From: Nonomuraea sediminis
GTDB lineage: Bacteria; Actinomycetota; Actinomycetes; Streptosporangiales; Streptosporangiaceae
NCBI RefSeq assembly: GCF_018531495.1
Contig: NZ_JAHDTI010000004.1
Location: forward strand, 124,001 to 188,000
Length of the DNA: 64,000 nt
Direction: 5' to 3'
Made by a program: the position numbers and the translations under genes
The notes under the pieces: model-generated
What the model was told of the DNA's origin: nothing
The model's input: the letters and a program-made list of their open reading frames with translations, nothing else
The model's database searches: none
In this document: positions 19,958 to 29,456 of the stretch, piece by piece
Position numbering within the stretch: position 1 is the first letter of the stretch
Layout of the letters: every line of letters begins with the position of its first letter

Positions 19958-21012
19958 ATCGCCCGCCCGGCCCCCCGGATGGCCGGCGCCTCCTGCGCGA
20001 AGAAGGCGCGGATGTCGGCGATCAGGGGTTCCGGGGTGGCCATCGCCACCATGTGGCTGGTGTGCGGGTTGTCGGCCCAGTGGGTGATGTCGTTGCCGCG
20101 CTCGGCGTTGCGCCGGAACTCCTCCGGGCCGCCGTGGGACACGCCCGTCGGCACCAGGTCCTGGTCGATCGGCAGCCCCGCCGCGCCCTCGTAGTAGGTC
20201 CACGAGGACGATCCACCCGTGTTGGTCAGCCAGTACAGGGACGCGTTGGTGAGCACCAGGTCGCGGTCGAGGTTCTCCTCGGTCGTCTGGTCGAACTCGT
20301 GGAACCGCTCGACCAGGTAGGCCAGCTGCGCGATCGGCGAGTCGGCCCAGCCGTAGCTGAGCGTCTGCGGCCGGTTGGCCAGGTAGGGCCCGTACCCGCT
20401 GCCGGGACCCCAGTCACCGGCGGGGATGCCGAGCCCGGCGGTGATGTGCACGGCCACCACCCGCTCCGGCGCCACGACCGCGAGCCGGGGCGAGACCAGC
20501 GCGCCCGCGTCGTTGCCGTGCGCGCCGTACCGCTCGTAGCCCAGCCTGGCCATCAGCTCCGCCCAGGTGAGGGCGACCCGCTCGATGCTCCACGGCCGCT
20601 CGTCGGCCGGCTCGGGGAAGGGCGAGAAGCCGAACCCGGGCAGCGAGGGCGCCACCACGTGGAAGGTCTCCGAGAGCGGCCCGAGCACGTTCATGAACTC
20701 GGCCACCGAGTTCGGCCAGCTGTGCGTGATGATCAGCGGCAACGCGCCGGGATCGGCCGACCTGATGTGGAAGAAGTGGATCGGCTGACCGTCGATCTCG
20801 GTGGTGAACTGCGGAAAGGCGTTGAGCCGCGCCTCCTGGGCCCGCCAGTCGAACCCGTCGGCCCAGTATCCGGCCAGGTCCTTCAGATAGGCGACGGGCA
20901 CCCCGCGGCTCCAGTCGGCGCCGGGCAGCCGGGCCGGCCAGCGGGTGCCGGCCAGCCGGTCGCGCAGGTCGTCGAGGTCGGACTGGGGGATGCCGATGCG
21001 GAAAGGCTTCAT
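19954..21012 (-). CDS. Epoxide hydrolase (EHN-domain alpha/beta hydrolase), copy 1
   Basis: A 352-residue protein with the N-terminal EHN domain (RIGIPQSDLDDLRDRLAGTR) and an alpha/beta hydrolase core. The oxyanion His-Gly-type motif is changed to HSWPNS (residues about 117-122) and the nucleophile elbow reads GNDAGALVSP, with Asp as nucleophile. It should open epoxides to diols. It lies ten bases downstream of the MFS gene and closes the three-gene oxidoreductase-MFS-hydrolase operon. A second copy is at 24354-25460; the two share a conserved stretch around WSRGVPVxxLKDL and YWADGxDWRA. Confidence 0.9.
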
Positions 21013-21022
21013 GGGAGCGACG

Positions 21023-22402
21023 CTATGACCTATCGCGGAAGACTTCGTTCCGCGATGGGCGGAGGATCCAGCGGACGGCCGCCGCTCCCACGAGCACGAT
21101 GGCGGCGTTCACCAGGGTCGCCGTGTGCACGCCCGCCAGGACCGAGTCGCCCGCCGCGACCACCGCGCTGATCACCGGGATGCCCAGCGTGACGCCCACC
21201 TGCTGGGTCATCGAGGCCAGCCCGGTGGCCAGCCCCTGCTCGCTGTCGGGCAGCCCGGAGGTGGCGGTCACCATGTACGACACGATCGCGACCAGGTGGC
21301 CGACGGCTCCGGCGGCGGGCACGGCCAGCACCAGGATCAGCGAGCCGGCGCCGCCCTGCCCGAGCAGGACCAGCGAGCCGGTCGCCACGCCCTGCAGGAC
21401 GAGCCCGCCGACCAGCGCCGCCCGGTTGCCCACCCGGCCGATCACCCTGGGCGCCAGCAGCCCGCCCGCGAAGGCGGCCGCCCCCAGCACGGCGAAGACC
21501 AGCCCGGTCTGCAGCGGCGTGTAGGACAGCACGTCCTGCAGGTAGAGCGTGAGCAGGAAGATCAGCGAGCTCTCCATCGTGAACGTGACCAGCCCGCCCA
21601 GGTTCCCGCCGCGCACGGTGTGCCTGGTCAGCACCCCGATCGGCGCCAGCGGAGCAGCCGCGCGCCGTTCGATCAGCCAGAACGCCGCCAGCAGCGCCAC
21701 GGCCAGCGCGAGGGCCGGCCACGAGGCGGTGGTGACGCCGTAGACCAGGGCGAGCATCCCGCCGGTCACGGTCAGCGCGCCCGGCACGTCCAGCCCGGTC
21801 CGCTCCTCGGCGCGGCTCTCCGGCAGCAGCCCGGGGGCGGCCAGCACGACCGCCGCGGCCACGGGCACGTTCACGAAGAAGGCCCACCGCCAGCTCAGCA
21901 GGTCGGTCAGCAGCCCGCCGAACACGGCGCCCGCGGTGAAGCCCGCCGACATCAGCGTGCCGTTCAGCCCGAGCGCCCTGTCGCGCAGCGGACCCTCGGG
22001 GAAGGACGTGGTCAGCAGCGACAGCGCGGCGGGCGTCGCCAGCGCCGCGGCCAGGCCCTGCGCCACCCTGGCGGCCAGCAGCACGCCGGGCGACTCGGCC
22101 AGCCCGCCGGCCAGCGACCCGGCCGCAAGCAGCACCATGCCGGCCAGCAGCATCCGCCGCCGCCCCGCCAGGTCGGCGATGCGGCCGAACAGCAGCGTGA
22201 ACCCGGCCGACGGCAGCATCATCGCGGTCGCGATCCACTGCAGGTTCTCCATCGAGAACCCCAGCCCCTTGCCGATCTCGGGCAGCGCCACGTTCAGGAT
22301 CGAGAAGTCCACGGCCAGCATGAACTGCGAGCCGAGCAGCAGCATCAGGACCAGCCGCTGCCGCGTGGTCATGGTGATCCGGTCAACGGTCAAAGCGGTC
22401 AT
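21023..22402 (-). CDS. MFS exporter, DHA2 (EmrB/QacA-like)
   Basis: A 459-residue transporter with about fourteen helices, read from the ATG at 22402. Helix 1 and the DHA2 signature (LAVDFSILNVALPEIG) are clear, as is the motif A loop DLAGRRRMLLAG. DHA2 members export hydrophobic drugs with protons. The gene starts one base after the stop of the oxidoreductase gene and ends ten bases before the epoxide hydrolase, so all three are one operon. The set suggests detoxification of a reactive small molecule. Confidence 0.9.
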   Translation of the reverse strand: MTALTVDRITMTTRQRLVLMLLLGSQFMLAVDFSILNVALPEIGKGLGFSMENLQWIATAMMLPSAGFTLLFGRIADLAGRRRMLLAGMVLLAAGSLAGGLAESPGVLLAARVAQGLAAALATPAALSLLTTSFPEGPLRDRALGLNGTLMSAGFTAGAVFGGLLTDLLSWRWAFFVNVPVAAAVVLAAPGLLPESRAEERTGLDVPGALTVTGGMLALVYGVTTASWPALALAVALLAAFWLIERRAAAPLAPIGVLTRHTVRGGNLGGLVTFTMESSLIFLLTLYLQDVLSYTPLQTGLVFAVLGAAAFAGGLLAPRVIGRVGNRAALVGGLVLQGVATGSLVLLGQGGAGSLILVLAVPAAGAVGHLVAIVSYMVTATSGLPDSEQGLATGLASMTQQVGVTLGIPVISAVVAAGDSVLAGVHTATLVNAAIVLVGAAAVRWILRPSRNEVFRDRS

Positions 22403-22403
22403 C

Positions 22404-23327
22404 TCACTGTCCAATCGTCAGCACGGCCTTGCCGGTGATCCGGCGCTCGCGCAGGTCGTCCAGGGCCTCGGCGGTCTTGCTCCAGTCGGCCAGGCGCCCG
22501 ATCTCCGGGTGCAACCGCCCGTCCGCGACCAGCCGCACCAGCGCCTCGAGATCCGTCCGGTACGGCTCGGCCGAGTCGGCGTAGCTGAAGTGGCGGATCG
22601 TCGCCGACAGCGGCCCCTTGAAGAAGTCGAAGAAGCTGAGCGTGGCGGGCTCCCGCGAGGCCTGGCCGAACCAGAGCAGGCTCCCGCCCGGGGCGAGCAG
22701 CGCGAGCGCCCGCGGCAGCGACGCGCCGCCCACCGACTCCAGCACGGAGCCGAACGGCCCGCGGGCGTCGTCCAGGTCGTGCACCACGGCCGCGGCCCCC
22801 AGCTCGAGCAGCCGCCGCCCGCGCTCGGGCGAGGCGGTGACCGCGGTGACGCTCGCGCCCGCCGCGGCGGCCAGCTCGACGAAATAGTGGCCCACACCGC
22901 CGGACGCCCCGGTGATCAGGACCTTGCAACCGGCCACGCACCCGGCCGTCCGCAGCAGCCGCAGCGCGGTGAGCCCGGCCAGCGGCAGCGCCGCCGCGGT
23001 GACCGTGGACACCGAGTCGGGCAGCACCGCGACCGCGTCCGTGGGCGCCGCCGCGTACTCGGCCCAGCCCGCGTCCGGCAGGTGGGCGACGACCCGCTGA
23101 CCCACGCGCGGCCCCGAGCCGTCGGCCGCGGCCTGCACGACGAGCCCGGCCACGTCCTTGCCCGGCCGTGAGCCGGGCCGCGGGCGGTGCAGCTGGAGCA
23201 CCTCGCCCCGGTTGATCGAGAACGCCTCGACCTTGACCAGCGCCTCACCGGGTCCTGGCTCGGGCTGGTCGACCGAGCCAGGCTCGACCAAGCTCCCGGG
23301 CACGCCGGTGGGAAGGAGCGCCTTCAT
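22404..23327 (-). CDS. Zinc-independent MDR oxidoreductase (quinone reductase-like)
   Basis: A 307-residue medium-chain reductase. The Rossmann motif is ITGASGGVGHYFVELA (about residue 140) and the GroES-like N-terminus includes INRGEVLQLHRPRPG. The zinc ligands of alcohol dehydrogenases are missing, so it should be an NADPH-dependent quinone or enone reductase. It is the first gene of the operon divergent from the LysR regulator, with an inverted repeat in between. A complete SD (GGGGTCTCC region) is weak. Confidence 0.88.
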   Translation of the reverse strand: MKALLPTGVPGSLVEPGSVDQPEPGPGEALVKVEAFSINRGEVLQLHRPRPGSRPGKDVAGLVVQAAADGSGPRVGQRVVAHLPDAGWAEYAAAPTDAVAVLPDSVSTVTAAALPLAGLTALRLLRTAGCVAGCKVLITGASGGVGHYFVELAAAAGASVTAVTASPERGRRLLELGAAAVVHDLDDARGPFGSVLESVGGASLPRALALLAPGGSLLWFGQASREPATLSFFDFFKGPLSATIRHFSYADSAEPYRTDLEALVRLVADGRLHPEIGRLADWSKTAEALDDLRERRITGKAVLTIGQ

Positions 23328-23341
23328 GGAGACCCCTTAGA

Positions 23342-23363
23342 GTTTCGGTGGAATGTCCGAAAC
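23342..23363. promoter_or_regulatory. LysR-type operator (inverted repeat)
   Basis: A perfect inverted repeat, GTTTCGG and CCGAAAC separated by eight bases (TGGAATGT), lies between the divergent oxidoreductase (start 23327) and LysR (start 23447) genes. Arm length and spacing suit a LysR dimer site. The match to the regulator is inferred from position. Confidence 0.6.
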
Positions 23364-23446
23364 CAGGTAAGCGGGGCCGGCCGAGGGGCGTCCAACAGCT
23401 CTTTCGCGGCTTCGACAACGGGCGGTTGTCAGGGGAGGTGAACGGG

Positions 23447-24370
23447 GTGGATCTGGACCTCGCCCAGGTCAGGGCGTTCGTGGTCACCGCCGGGCGGCTG
23501 CATTTCGGCCAGGCCGCCGCCGAGCTCTACCTCACCCAGCAGGCGCTGTCGAAGCGGATAGCCCGGCTCGAGGAGGTGCTCGGCACCCGGCTGTTCGACC
23601 GGAGCGGCCACGCGGTCGAGCTCACCGCCGCGGGCAGGCGTTTCCTCGAGCCCGCCGTCGAGACGCTGCGCGCGGCCGACCGCGCCGTGGCGGCGGCCGT
23701 CCACGACGACCGGCCGCTGCGCCTGGACGTGTGGAGCCACCTGTACGGGCCGCAGCGCATGGTGCGCCTGCTTGTCGAGCTGGAGCCGGAGCTGGACCTG
23801 GCGCTCGGCATGCGCTCCGACGTCGCGGCCGCGATCACCGGCCTGCGGCGCGACGAGCTGGACGCGGGCTTCGGCTGGGCGCCGGCGGGGCCGCTGCCCG
23901 ACGGGCTGGCGCGGCGCCTGGTCAGGCTGGAGCCGGTGGCCGCCGTGATGAGCCAGGACAGCCCGCTGGCCGCAGCCGGACGGCTGCGGCCGGAGGATCT
24001 GCGGGCGGGCGAGCTGTGGTTCCCCGCCGACGCGGCGAGGCTGGAGTTCCTGCGGCTGTTCGCCGAGGAGTTCGGGCTGCCGCACGCCTTCGGCGGGGTC
24101 AACCTGGGCATGGAGGCCAACCTGGACCATCTGCGGGCCACTCCCGGGCACTACATCCTGCTGCCCGCCGAGGCCCCGGTCGCGGCGGGGCTCAGGCGGG
24201 TGCCGCTGGTCGGGCCCACCCCGCTGTACGGTTGGTCGCTGCTGTGGCGCGAGGGCGAGCGGCACCCGCTGCTGCCCCTGCTCCTGGACGCGGTCGGCCG
24301 GGCCGTGCGGGCCAACGGGTGGCTCGACTACGACCCGGCCAGGCACTGGATGCCTACCGCAGAGAGCTGA
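23447..24370 (+). CDS. LysR-family transcriptional regulator
   Basis: A 307-residue protein. The GTG at 23447 is chosen because AGGGGAGG lies seven bases upstream and the winged helix then begins at the expected place (DLDLAQVRAFVVTAGRLHF). The recognition helix region is LYLTQQALSKRIARLE, followed by the usual FDRSGHAVELTAAGRRFL wing. The C-terminal periplasmic-binding-like domain senses a ligand. It is divergent from the oxidoreductase-MFS-hydrolase operon and probably activates it. It overlaps the second epoxide hydrolase gene by 17 bases at the 3' end. Confidence 0.9.
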   Translation: MDLDLAQVRAFVVTAGRLHFGQAAAELYLTQQALSKRIARLEEVLGTRLFDRSGHAVELTAAGRRFLEPAVETLRAADRAVAAAVHDDRPLRLDVWSHLYGPQRMVRLLVELEPELDLALGMRSDVAAAITGLRRDELDAGFGWAPAGPLPDGLARRLVRLEPVAAVMSQDSPLAAAGRLRPEDLRAGELWFPADAARLEFLRLFAEEFGLPHAFGGVNLGMEANLDHLRATPGHYILLPAEAPVAAGLRRVPLVGPTPLYGWSLLWREGERHPLLPLLLDAVGRAVRANGWLDYDPARHWMPTAES

Positions 24371-25460
24371 AGAACTCGCGTACGTCGGAGACGAGCAGGT
24401 CGGGCGCCTCCATCGCGGCGAAGTGGCCGCCACGGTCGTACTCGGTCCAGCGCACGATGTTGTTCAGCGGCTCGGAGAAGCGCCGGATGGCGATGTCCTC
24501 GGCGAAGTTGGCCACGGCCGTCGGCGTCTGCGAGGGCGTGGGCCAGTTGCCGGTGTGCATGGACTCGTAGTACATCTGCGTCGACGACGAACCCGTGTTG
24601 GTCAGCCAGTAGACCATCACGTTGGTCAGCAGGTGGTCGCGGTCGATCGAGCCGGCCGGGTAGGCCCAGTCGTGCATCTTCTCCCCGATCCAGGCCAGCA
24701 GCCCGACCGGCGAGTCCGCGAGCCCGAACCCGATCGTGTGCGGACGGGTCGCCATGATCTGGAAGTAGCCATTGCCGTCGGACAGGAAGTTCTGCATCCG
24801 CTCGAGCCGGACCTTCTCCCCGTCGGTGAGACTGGCCAGGGTCTCCTCCTCCACCCCGCCGAACGGGATGAAACCGGCGGTGGCCGCGTTGACGTGCACG
24901 CCCACCACGTGCTCGGGGGCGACCCTGCCCAGGTCGGGAGCGATGAAGGCGCCGAAGTCGCCGCCCTGCACGCCGTAGCGGTCGTAGCCGAGGCGCGCCA
25001 TCAGCTGCGCGTAGGCCTTGGCGATGCGGAAGGAGTCCCAGCCGGCGTCGGCGGTCGGGCCGGAGAAGCCGAAGTTCGGGTGGGAGGGGATGACCAGGTG
25101 GAAGTCGGCCGACAGCGGCTCGATCACGTCCAGGAACTCCACGATCGAGCCGGGCCAGCCGTGCGCGAGCAGCAGCGGTAGGGCGTCCTCACGGGAGGAG
25201 CGGACGTGGATGAAGTGGATGTCCTGGCCGTCGATCTCGGTGACGAACTGCGGGTGGGCGTTGAGCCGCTTCTCCCACGCGCGCCAGTCGTAGCCGTCGG
25301 CCCAGTACGCGACCAGATCCTTGAGGTGGTCCACGGGGACGCCCCTGCTCCAGCCGGTGCCGGAGACCTGCGCGGGCCAGCGCACGTCCGCCAGCTTGCT
25401 CCGCAGGCTGTCGAGGTCGGACTGCGGGATGTCGATGCGGAAGTCACGGATCTCGCTCAT
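24354..25460 (-). CDS. Epoxide hydrolase (EHN-domain), copy 2
   Basis: A 368-residue paralogue of the hydrolase at 19954-21012 (ATG at 25460, AAAGGGA upstream). It has the EHN N-terminus (IDIPQSDLDSLRSKLADVRW), the oxyanion region LLAHGWPGS, the nucleophile elbow QGGDFGAFIAPD with Asp, and the lid tyrosines typical of the group. The reaction is hydration of epoxides. It is a single-gene unit with its own AT-rich promoter and an inverted repeat upstream. It sits on the other side of the LysR gene from the operon, so it may be co-regulated. Confidence 0.9.
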   Translation of the reverse strand: MSEIRDFRIDIPQSDLDSLRSKLADVRWPAQVSGTGWSRGVPVDHLKDLVAYWADGYDWRAWEKRLNAHPQFVTEIDGQDIHFIHVRSSREDALPLLLAHGWPGSIVEFLDVIEPLSADFHLVIPSHPNFGFSGPTADAGWDSFRIAKAYAQLMARLGYDRYGVQGGDFGAFIAPDLGRVAPEHVVGVHVNAATAGFIPFGGVEEETLASLTDGEKVRLERMQNFLSDGNGYFQIMATRPHTIGFGLADSPVGLLAWIGEKMHDWAYPAGSIDRDHLLTNVMVYWLTNTGSSSTQMYYESMHTGNWPTPSQTPTAVANFAEDIAIRRFSEPLNNIVRWTEYDRGGHFAAMEAPDLLVSDVREFFSSLR

Positions 25461-25489
25461 GGTCGTCCCTTTCGAGAGGATGTGCCTCC

Positions 25490-25517
25490 AGCATAGCAGA
25501 ACGGAATGCTTTATTCC
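25490..25517 (-). promoter_or_regulatory. Promoter and operator of epoxide hydrolase copy 2
   Basis: On the minus strand TATGCT (25495-25490) is a good -10 element, 29 bases before the ATG at 25460. Just upstream, GGAAT-GCTTT-ATTCC (25503-25517) is a perfect inverted repeat that would cover the -35 region. It also overlaps the stop codon of fdhD. The regulator is not known. Confidence 0.45.
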
Positions 25518-26347
25518 ACAATCCGCTCGGCGCCTGCGTAGACGTTGCACCGCTCCTCACGCAGGAAACCGACCAGTGTCATCCCGAACTCGCGGGCCAG
25601 GTCCACGGCCAGCGACGAGGGCGCCGACACCGCGCACACCGCCGGGATCCCCGCGGCCAGCGCCTTCTGCATGATCTCGTAGCTGGCCCTGCCGCTGACC
25701 ATCAGCACGTGCCCGCGCAGCGGCAGCCGTCCCTGCATCGCCGCCCAGCCGACCAGCTTGTCCACGGCGTTGTGCCTGCCCACGTCCTCGCGGGCGGCCA
25801 GGAGCTCTCCCTCGGCGGTGAACAGCCCCGCGGCGTGCAGCCCTCCGGTCTTCCCGAACACCCCCTGCGCCTTCCTCAGCGCGGACGGCATGCCGTACAG
25901 GGTCTGCGGGGTGAGCCGCAGCGGGTCGGCGGGCAGCGGGGAGCAGCGGTCGCGCAGCGCGTCGAGGCTGGCCGAGCCGCACACCCCGCACGCGCTCGAG
26001 GTCATGAAGTGCCGGTCGAGGCTGGGCAGCTCGGGAATGCGGCCACGCAGGTGGACCGTGACGACGTTGTAGCGGGCCTCCGGCTCGACGTCGTCGTCGG
26101 TGCAGTAGGCGATGGCCGCGATGCCGCCGATGCCCTCGCCGTTCAGGAACCCGGTGGCCAGCTCGAAGTCGTGGCCGGGGGTGCGCATGGTGATCGCCAG
26201 CGTCTTGTGGGCGCCGTCGGCGCCCATGAGCCGAATCTCCATCGGCTCCTCGGTGGCGAGGTCGTCGCGCCGATCGCGGGCGACATTTCCGGAAATCTCG
26301 CGGATTCGGGCGCGGGTTGTGGGGCCGGGCCGGGTCGGAGTGGTCAT
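25511..26347 (-). CDS. fdhD: Formate dehydrogenase accessory sulfurtransferase
   Basis: A 278-residue protein starting at the ATG that overlaps the stop of the molybdoenzyme gene. FdhD passes sulfur to the molybdenum cofactor so that formate-dehydrogenase-like enzymes become active. The Cys-x-x-Cys loop is present (SSACGVCGSAS, about residue 128), as are REDVGRHNAVDKL and VSGRASYEIMQKA, which shape the cofactor pocket. Coupling with the gene before it says which enzyme it serves. Confidence 0.93.
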   Translation of the reverse strand: MTTPTRPGPTTRARIREISGNVARDRRDDLATEEPMEIRLMGADGAHKTLAITMRTPGHDFELATGFLNGEGIGGIAAIAYCTDDDVEPEARYNVVTVHLRGRIPELPSLDRHFMTSSACGVCGSASLDALRDRCSPLPADPLRLTPQTLYGMPSALRKAQGVFGKTGGLHAAGLFTAEGELLAAREDVGRHNAVDKLVGWAAMQGRLPLRGHVLMVSGRASYEIMQKALAAGIPAVCAVSAPSSLAVDLAREFGMTLVGFLREERCNVYAGAERIVE

Positions 26348-28518
26348 AGCTTGTGCACCGTGACGAGAGCGTTGTAGTCGGGGATCTTGGCGTCGGGGGA
26401 GCGGCGGGCCTCGTCGAGCAGCACGTTGCCCTCCGGCCAGTGGATCTGCAGGTTGCCCGGCATGAGCGGCGCCCGCAGCACCCTGCCCTGGTAGGAGCGC
26501 CCGTCCGCGCGCAGCTCGACCGCCGTGCCGTCGGCCAGGCCGAGGCGGTCGGCATCGTAGTCGCTCATTAATGCCGCCTCCCGTGTGGCGCCGTTGAAGC
26601 CGTCGCGGCGCTCGTGGACCATGCTGTTGAACTGCTTGCCCCGCCGCGTCGCCACCATGAACGCGCCATCGGGCCGCTCCAGGTCGGGCATCTTCACCAC
26701 CGAGAACGCCGCCAGGCCGTCCGCGGTCTGGAAGCGGCCGTTGGAGAACAGGTGGCGCCCGCCGTACTGGACGTTGTCGCCGAAGCTCTTCAGCGCGGAG
26801 ATACCCGCGTAGAACGGGACGGCCCGCTCGATCTCCGCACGGATCTGCGGGGTCCCGGTGAAACGGATGTCGGGTCCGATGCGGGAGGCCAGCTCGGTGA
26901 AGATCTTCCACTCCGGCCAGGCCTCGCCGACGCGCGGGCCCTCGACCTCGGGAGAGAAGATGATGCGCCGTTCGGTCGAGGTCTCGGTGACCCCGCCGAC
27001 CATCTCATAGCGGGTCTGCGCGGGCAGGAGGAGGACGTCGCCGTCCACCAGCATCTGCGAGGACAGCACGATGTCGATGTGGATGCGCAGGCCGAGCCGC
27101 GACAGCGCCTGCCGGCAGTGGTCCGGGTCGGGCAGCACCTCCAGGAAGTTGCCTCCCGAGGAGATCAGCACATCCAGGTCGCCGGAGTGGGCCGCGTCGA
27201 TCATCTCGGTCGCGGTCAGGCCCGGCGTCGCCGGCACCTCGAAGCCCCACAGGCCGGTGAACTTCGCGGCGTTCTCCGGCGTGATCGGCAGGCCGCCCGG
27301 CAGGCCGGTGGCGTAGGCGCCCATCTCCGCCCCGCCCTGGACGCCGCTGTGCCCGCGGATCGGCATCAGCCCGCACCCGTCGCGGCCCAGGAAGCCCCTG
27401 GCCAGCGCCAGGTTCACGATCGCGCGGACGTTGTCCTCGCCGTAGGTGTGCTGCGTGATGCCCATCGACCAGACCAGCACCGCCGACCTGGCCTCGCCGA
27501 GCTGCCTGGCCAGGCGGAGCATGTCCGCGCGCGAGGCCCCGGAGATCGCCTCGAGCCGCTCCCACGGCTGGTCCGCGGCCGCCTGCCGTACCTCGTCGAA
27601 GCCTCTGGTGCGGGAGCCGACGAACTCCTTGTCCACCCAGTCGTTCTCGATCAGGTGCTTGAGCACGCCGGTCAGGAAGCCGATGTCGCCGCCCACGTTG
27701 ACGCCGAAGAACTCGTCGGTGATCTTCGTGCCGAAGACCGCGGACTCGGCGTTCGACGGGACCCAGTAACGGTCCATGCCCGGCTCGCGGTAGGTGTTGA
27801 CCATCGCGATCCGGCTGCCGGCCTTCTTGGCGTGGTAGAGGTACTTCATGGCGACCGGCTGGTTGTTGGCCGGGTTCGAGCCGATGAAGACGATCAGATC
27901 GGATCCGATCCAGTCCGTGTAGGAGCAGGTCGTGGCCGCCGCGCCGATCGTCTGTTTGAGCGCCACGGTCGAGGGCGAGTGGCAGATGCGGGCGGCGTTG
28001 TCGACGTTGTTGCTGCCCATCGCCCGCACGGCCTTCTGCGCGGCGTAGTAGTTCTCGTTCGGCACGCCACGGCTGGTCAGATACGTGCCGAAACGAGCGC
28101 CGCTGAGCGCCTCCGCCGCGACGCGCAGCGCCTCGTCCCAGGAGACGCGGGTGAACCCCTTGTCTCCCTTCCTGCGCAGCATGGGGTACGGCAGGCGGCC
28201 CAGCTCCCGCAGCTCGGCGCTCTTCATGCCCGCCAGCCCCGAGATGTCGCCCAGCTTCCGGTGGTCCAGGGCGGGCATCGTGTTCAGCGGCAGCAACCGG
28301 AGCCGGATGTTGCACAGGTGGATCTCGTCCATCGTCCAGTCCCGCATGCCGTGCGTGCCGAGCGCGCACCCGTCGCACGTGCCCTGGTTGAGGATGCGCC
28401 AGGCGTAGCGCCGGTTGCCCTTGACCGACTTGAACGCCTTCCACAGCTCCAGGTAGTTGTTCGGTTTGCGCAGCCCGAGGCCGAACGGGCGCCAGGAGGC
28501 CCAGTTACGCGGGTTCAT
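26344..28518 (-). CDS. FdhF/YdeP-family molybdopterin oxidoreductase
   Basis: A 724-residue enzyme read from the ATG at 28518. It belongs to the YdeP-like branch of formate dehydrogenase-type proteins, which bind bis-MGD. NQGTCDGCALGTHGMRDW near residue 40 replaces the usual four-Cys cluster segment, so an N-terminal Fe4S4 cluster may be absent or altered. Cofactor-binding stretches such as IGSNPANNQPVAMKY and MPIRGHSGVQGGAEMG are visible. The E. coli relative is linked to acid resistance and the true substrate is unclear. It forms an operon with fdhD and is divergent from birA with 83 bases between starts. Confidence 0.88.
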   Translation of the reverse strand: MNPRNWASWRPFGLGLRKPNNYLELWKAFKSVKGNRRYAWRILNQGTCDGCALGTHGMRDWTMDEIHLCNIRLRLLPLNTMPALDHRKLGDISGLAGMKSAELRELGRLPYPMLRRKGDKGFTRVSWDEALRVAAEALSGARFGTYLTSRGVPNENYYAAQKAVRAMGSNNVDNAARICHSPSTVALKQTIGAAATTCSYTDWIGSDLIVFIGSNPANNQPVAMKYLYHAKKAGSRIAMVNTYREPGMDRYWVPSNAESAVFGTKITDEFFGVNVGGDIGFLTGVLKHLIENDWVDKEFVGSRTRGFDEVRQAAADQPWERLEAISGASRADMLRLARQLGEARSAVLVWSMGITQHTYGEDNVRAIVNLALARGFLGRDGCGLMPIRGHSGVQGGAEMGAYATGLPGGLPITPENAAKFTGLWGFEVPATPGLTATEMIDAAHSGDLDVLISSGGNFLEVLPDPDHCRQALSRLGLRIHIDIVLSSQMLVDGDVLLLPAQTRYEMVGGVTETSTERRIIFSPEVEGPRVGEAWPEWKIFTELASRIGPDIRFTGTPQIRAEIERAVPFYAGISALKSFGDNVQYGGRHLFSNGRFQTADGLAAFSVVKMPDLERPDGAFMVATRRGKQFNSMVHERRDGFNGATREAALMSDYDADRLGLADGTAVELRADGRSYQGRVLRAPLMPGNLQIHWPEGNVLLDEARRSPDAKIPDYNALVTVHKL

Positions 28519-28601
28519 CCCTCCATCCTGCCCGGGGCCTCGACCGAGGGACAGCCGAGCCCCGGCGATGACCGCCACGGACGTTCCGCGAAGATGGGGA
28601 G

Positions 28602-29423
28602 ATGGCCGTTTCACGATACTCAGACCTCGAGCGCCCGCCGCTCTCCCAGGCTGCCCTCGAGCGCGCCCTCGTACAGCCGGGCGGCCTGTGGACCGGCATC
28701 ACGGTCGTCGACAGCACCGGGTCCACCAACGCCGACCTGGCCGAGGCCTCCCGCGCGGGCGCGCGGGAGGGCGCCGTGCTGGTGGCCGAGTCGCAGGTCG
28801 CCGGGCGCGGCAGGCTCGGCAGGACCTGGACCGCGCCGCCACGCTCTGGGCTGACGTTCTCGGTGCTGCTGCGCCCCACGCTCCCGACGACCGTGCAGGG
28901 CTGGCTGCCGCTGCTGTTCGGCGTGGCCGCCGCCTCGGCGCTGCGGCGCCTGGCCGAGGTGGACGTGCGCCTGAAGTGGCCCAACGACCTGCTGATCGGC
29001 GAGCGCAAGCTGGCGGGCGTGCTGGCCGAGCGGGTGGAGGACGCCGTCGTCATCGGCATGGGGCTGAACGTGTCGCTCAAGAGCTCCGAGCTGCCCGTCG
29101 AGACCGCCACCTCGCTGGCCATCGAGGAGGCCGCCTGCCTCGACCGCGACCCGCTGCTGCGGGCCGTACTCAGGGAGCTGGAGCGGCACTACCGCGACTG
29201 GGTCGCCGGCGGGGGAAACGCCGACGCGGCCGGGCTGCGGGCCGCCTACCAGGCCGCGAGCGCCACGATCGGGCAGCAGGTCAGGGTCGAGCTGCCGGGC
29301 GGCATCCTGCTGACCGGACAGGCCACCGGTGTGGACCACGCCGGCTGCCTCCAGGTGAACGCCGGCGGGCGGACGCACACGCTGAGCGCCGGCGACGTGG
29401 TCCACGTTCGCCCGTCTTCGTAG
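28602..29423 (+). CDS. birA: Biotin--[acetyl-CoA-carboxylase] ligase
   Basis: A 273-residue ligase that attaches biotin to the carboxylase alpha subunit. The biotinoyl-AMP loop GRGRLGRTW (about residue 68), the catalytic Lys region KWPNDLLIG and the C-terminal SH3-like domain are present. There is no N-terminal winged helix, so it is a pure (class I) ligase and not a repressor. GGGGAG lies before the ATG. In the M. tuberculosis cluster birA sits next to accD5-accE5; here 13.7 kb separates them. Confidence 0.94.
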   Translation: MAVSRYSDLERPPLSQAALERALVQPGGLWTGITVVDSTGSTNADLAEASRAGAREGAVLVAESQVAGRGRLGRTWTAPPRSGLTFSVLLRPTLPTTVQGWLPLLFGVAAASALRRLAEVDVRLKWPNDLLIGERKLAGVLAERVEDAVVIGMGLNVSLKSSELPVETATSLAIEEAACLDRDPLLRAVLRELERHYRDWVAGGGNADAAGLRAAYQAASATIGQQVRVELPGGILLTGQATGVDHAGCLQVNAGGRTHTLSAGDVVHVRPSS

Positions 29424-29456
29424 CTCTGGGGCTGCCCAGGTGGCACGATGTGGGCC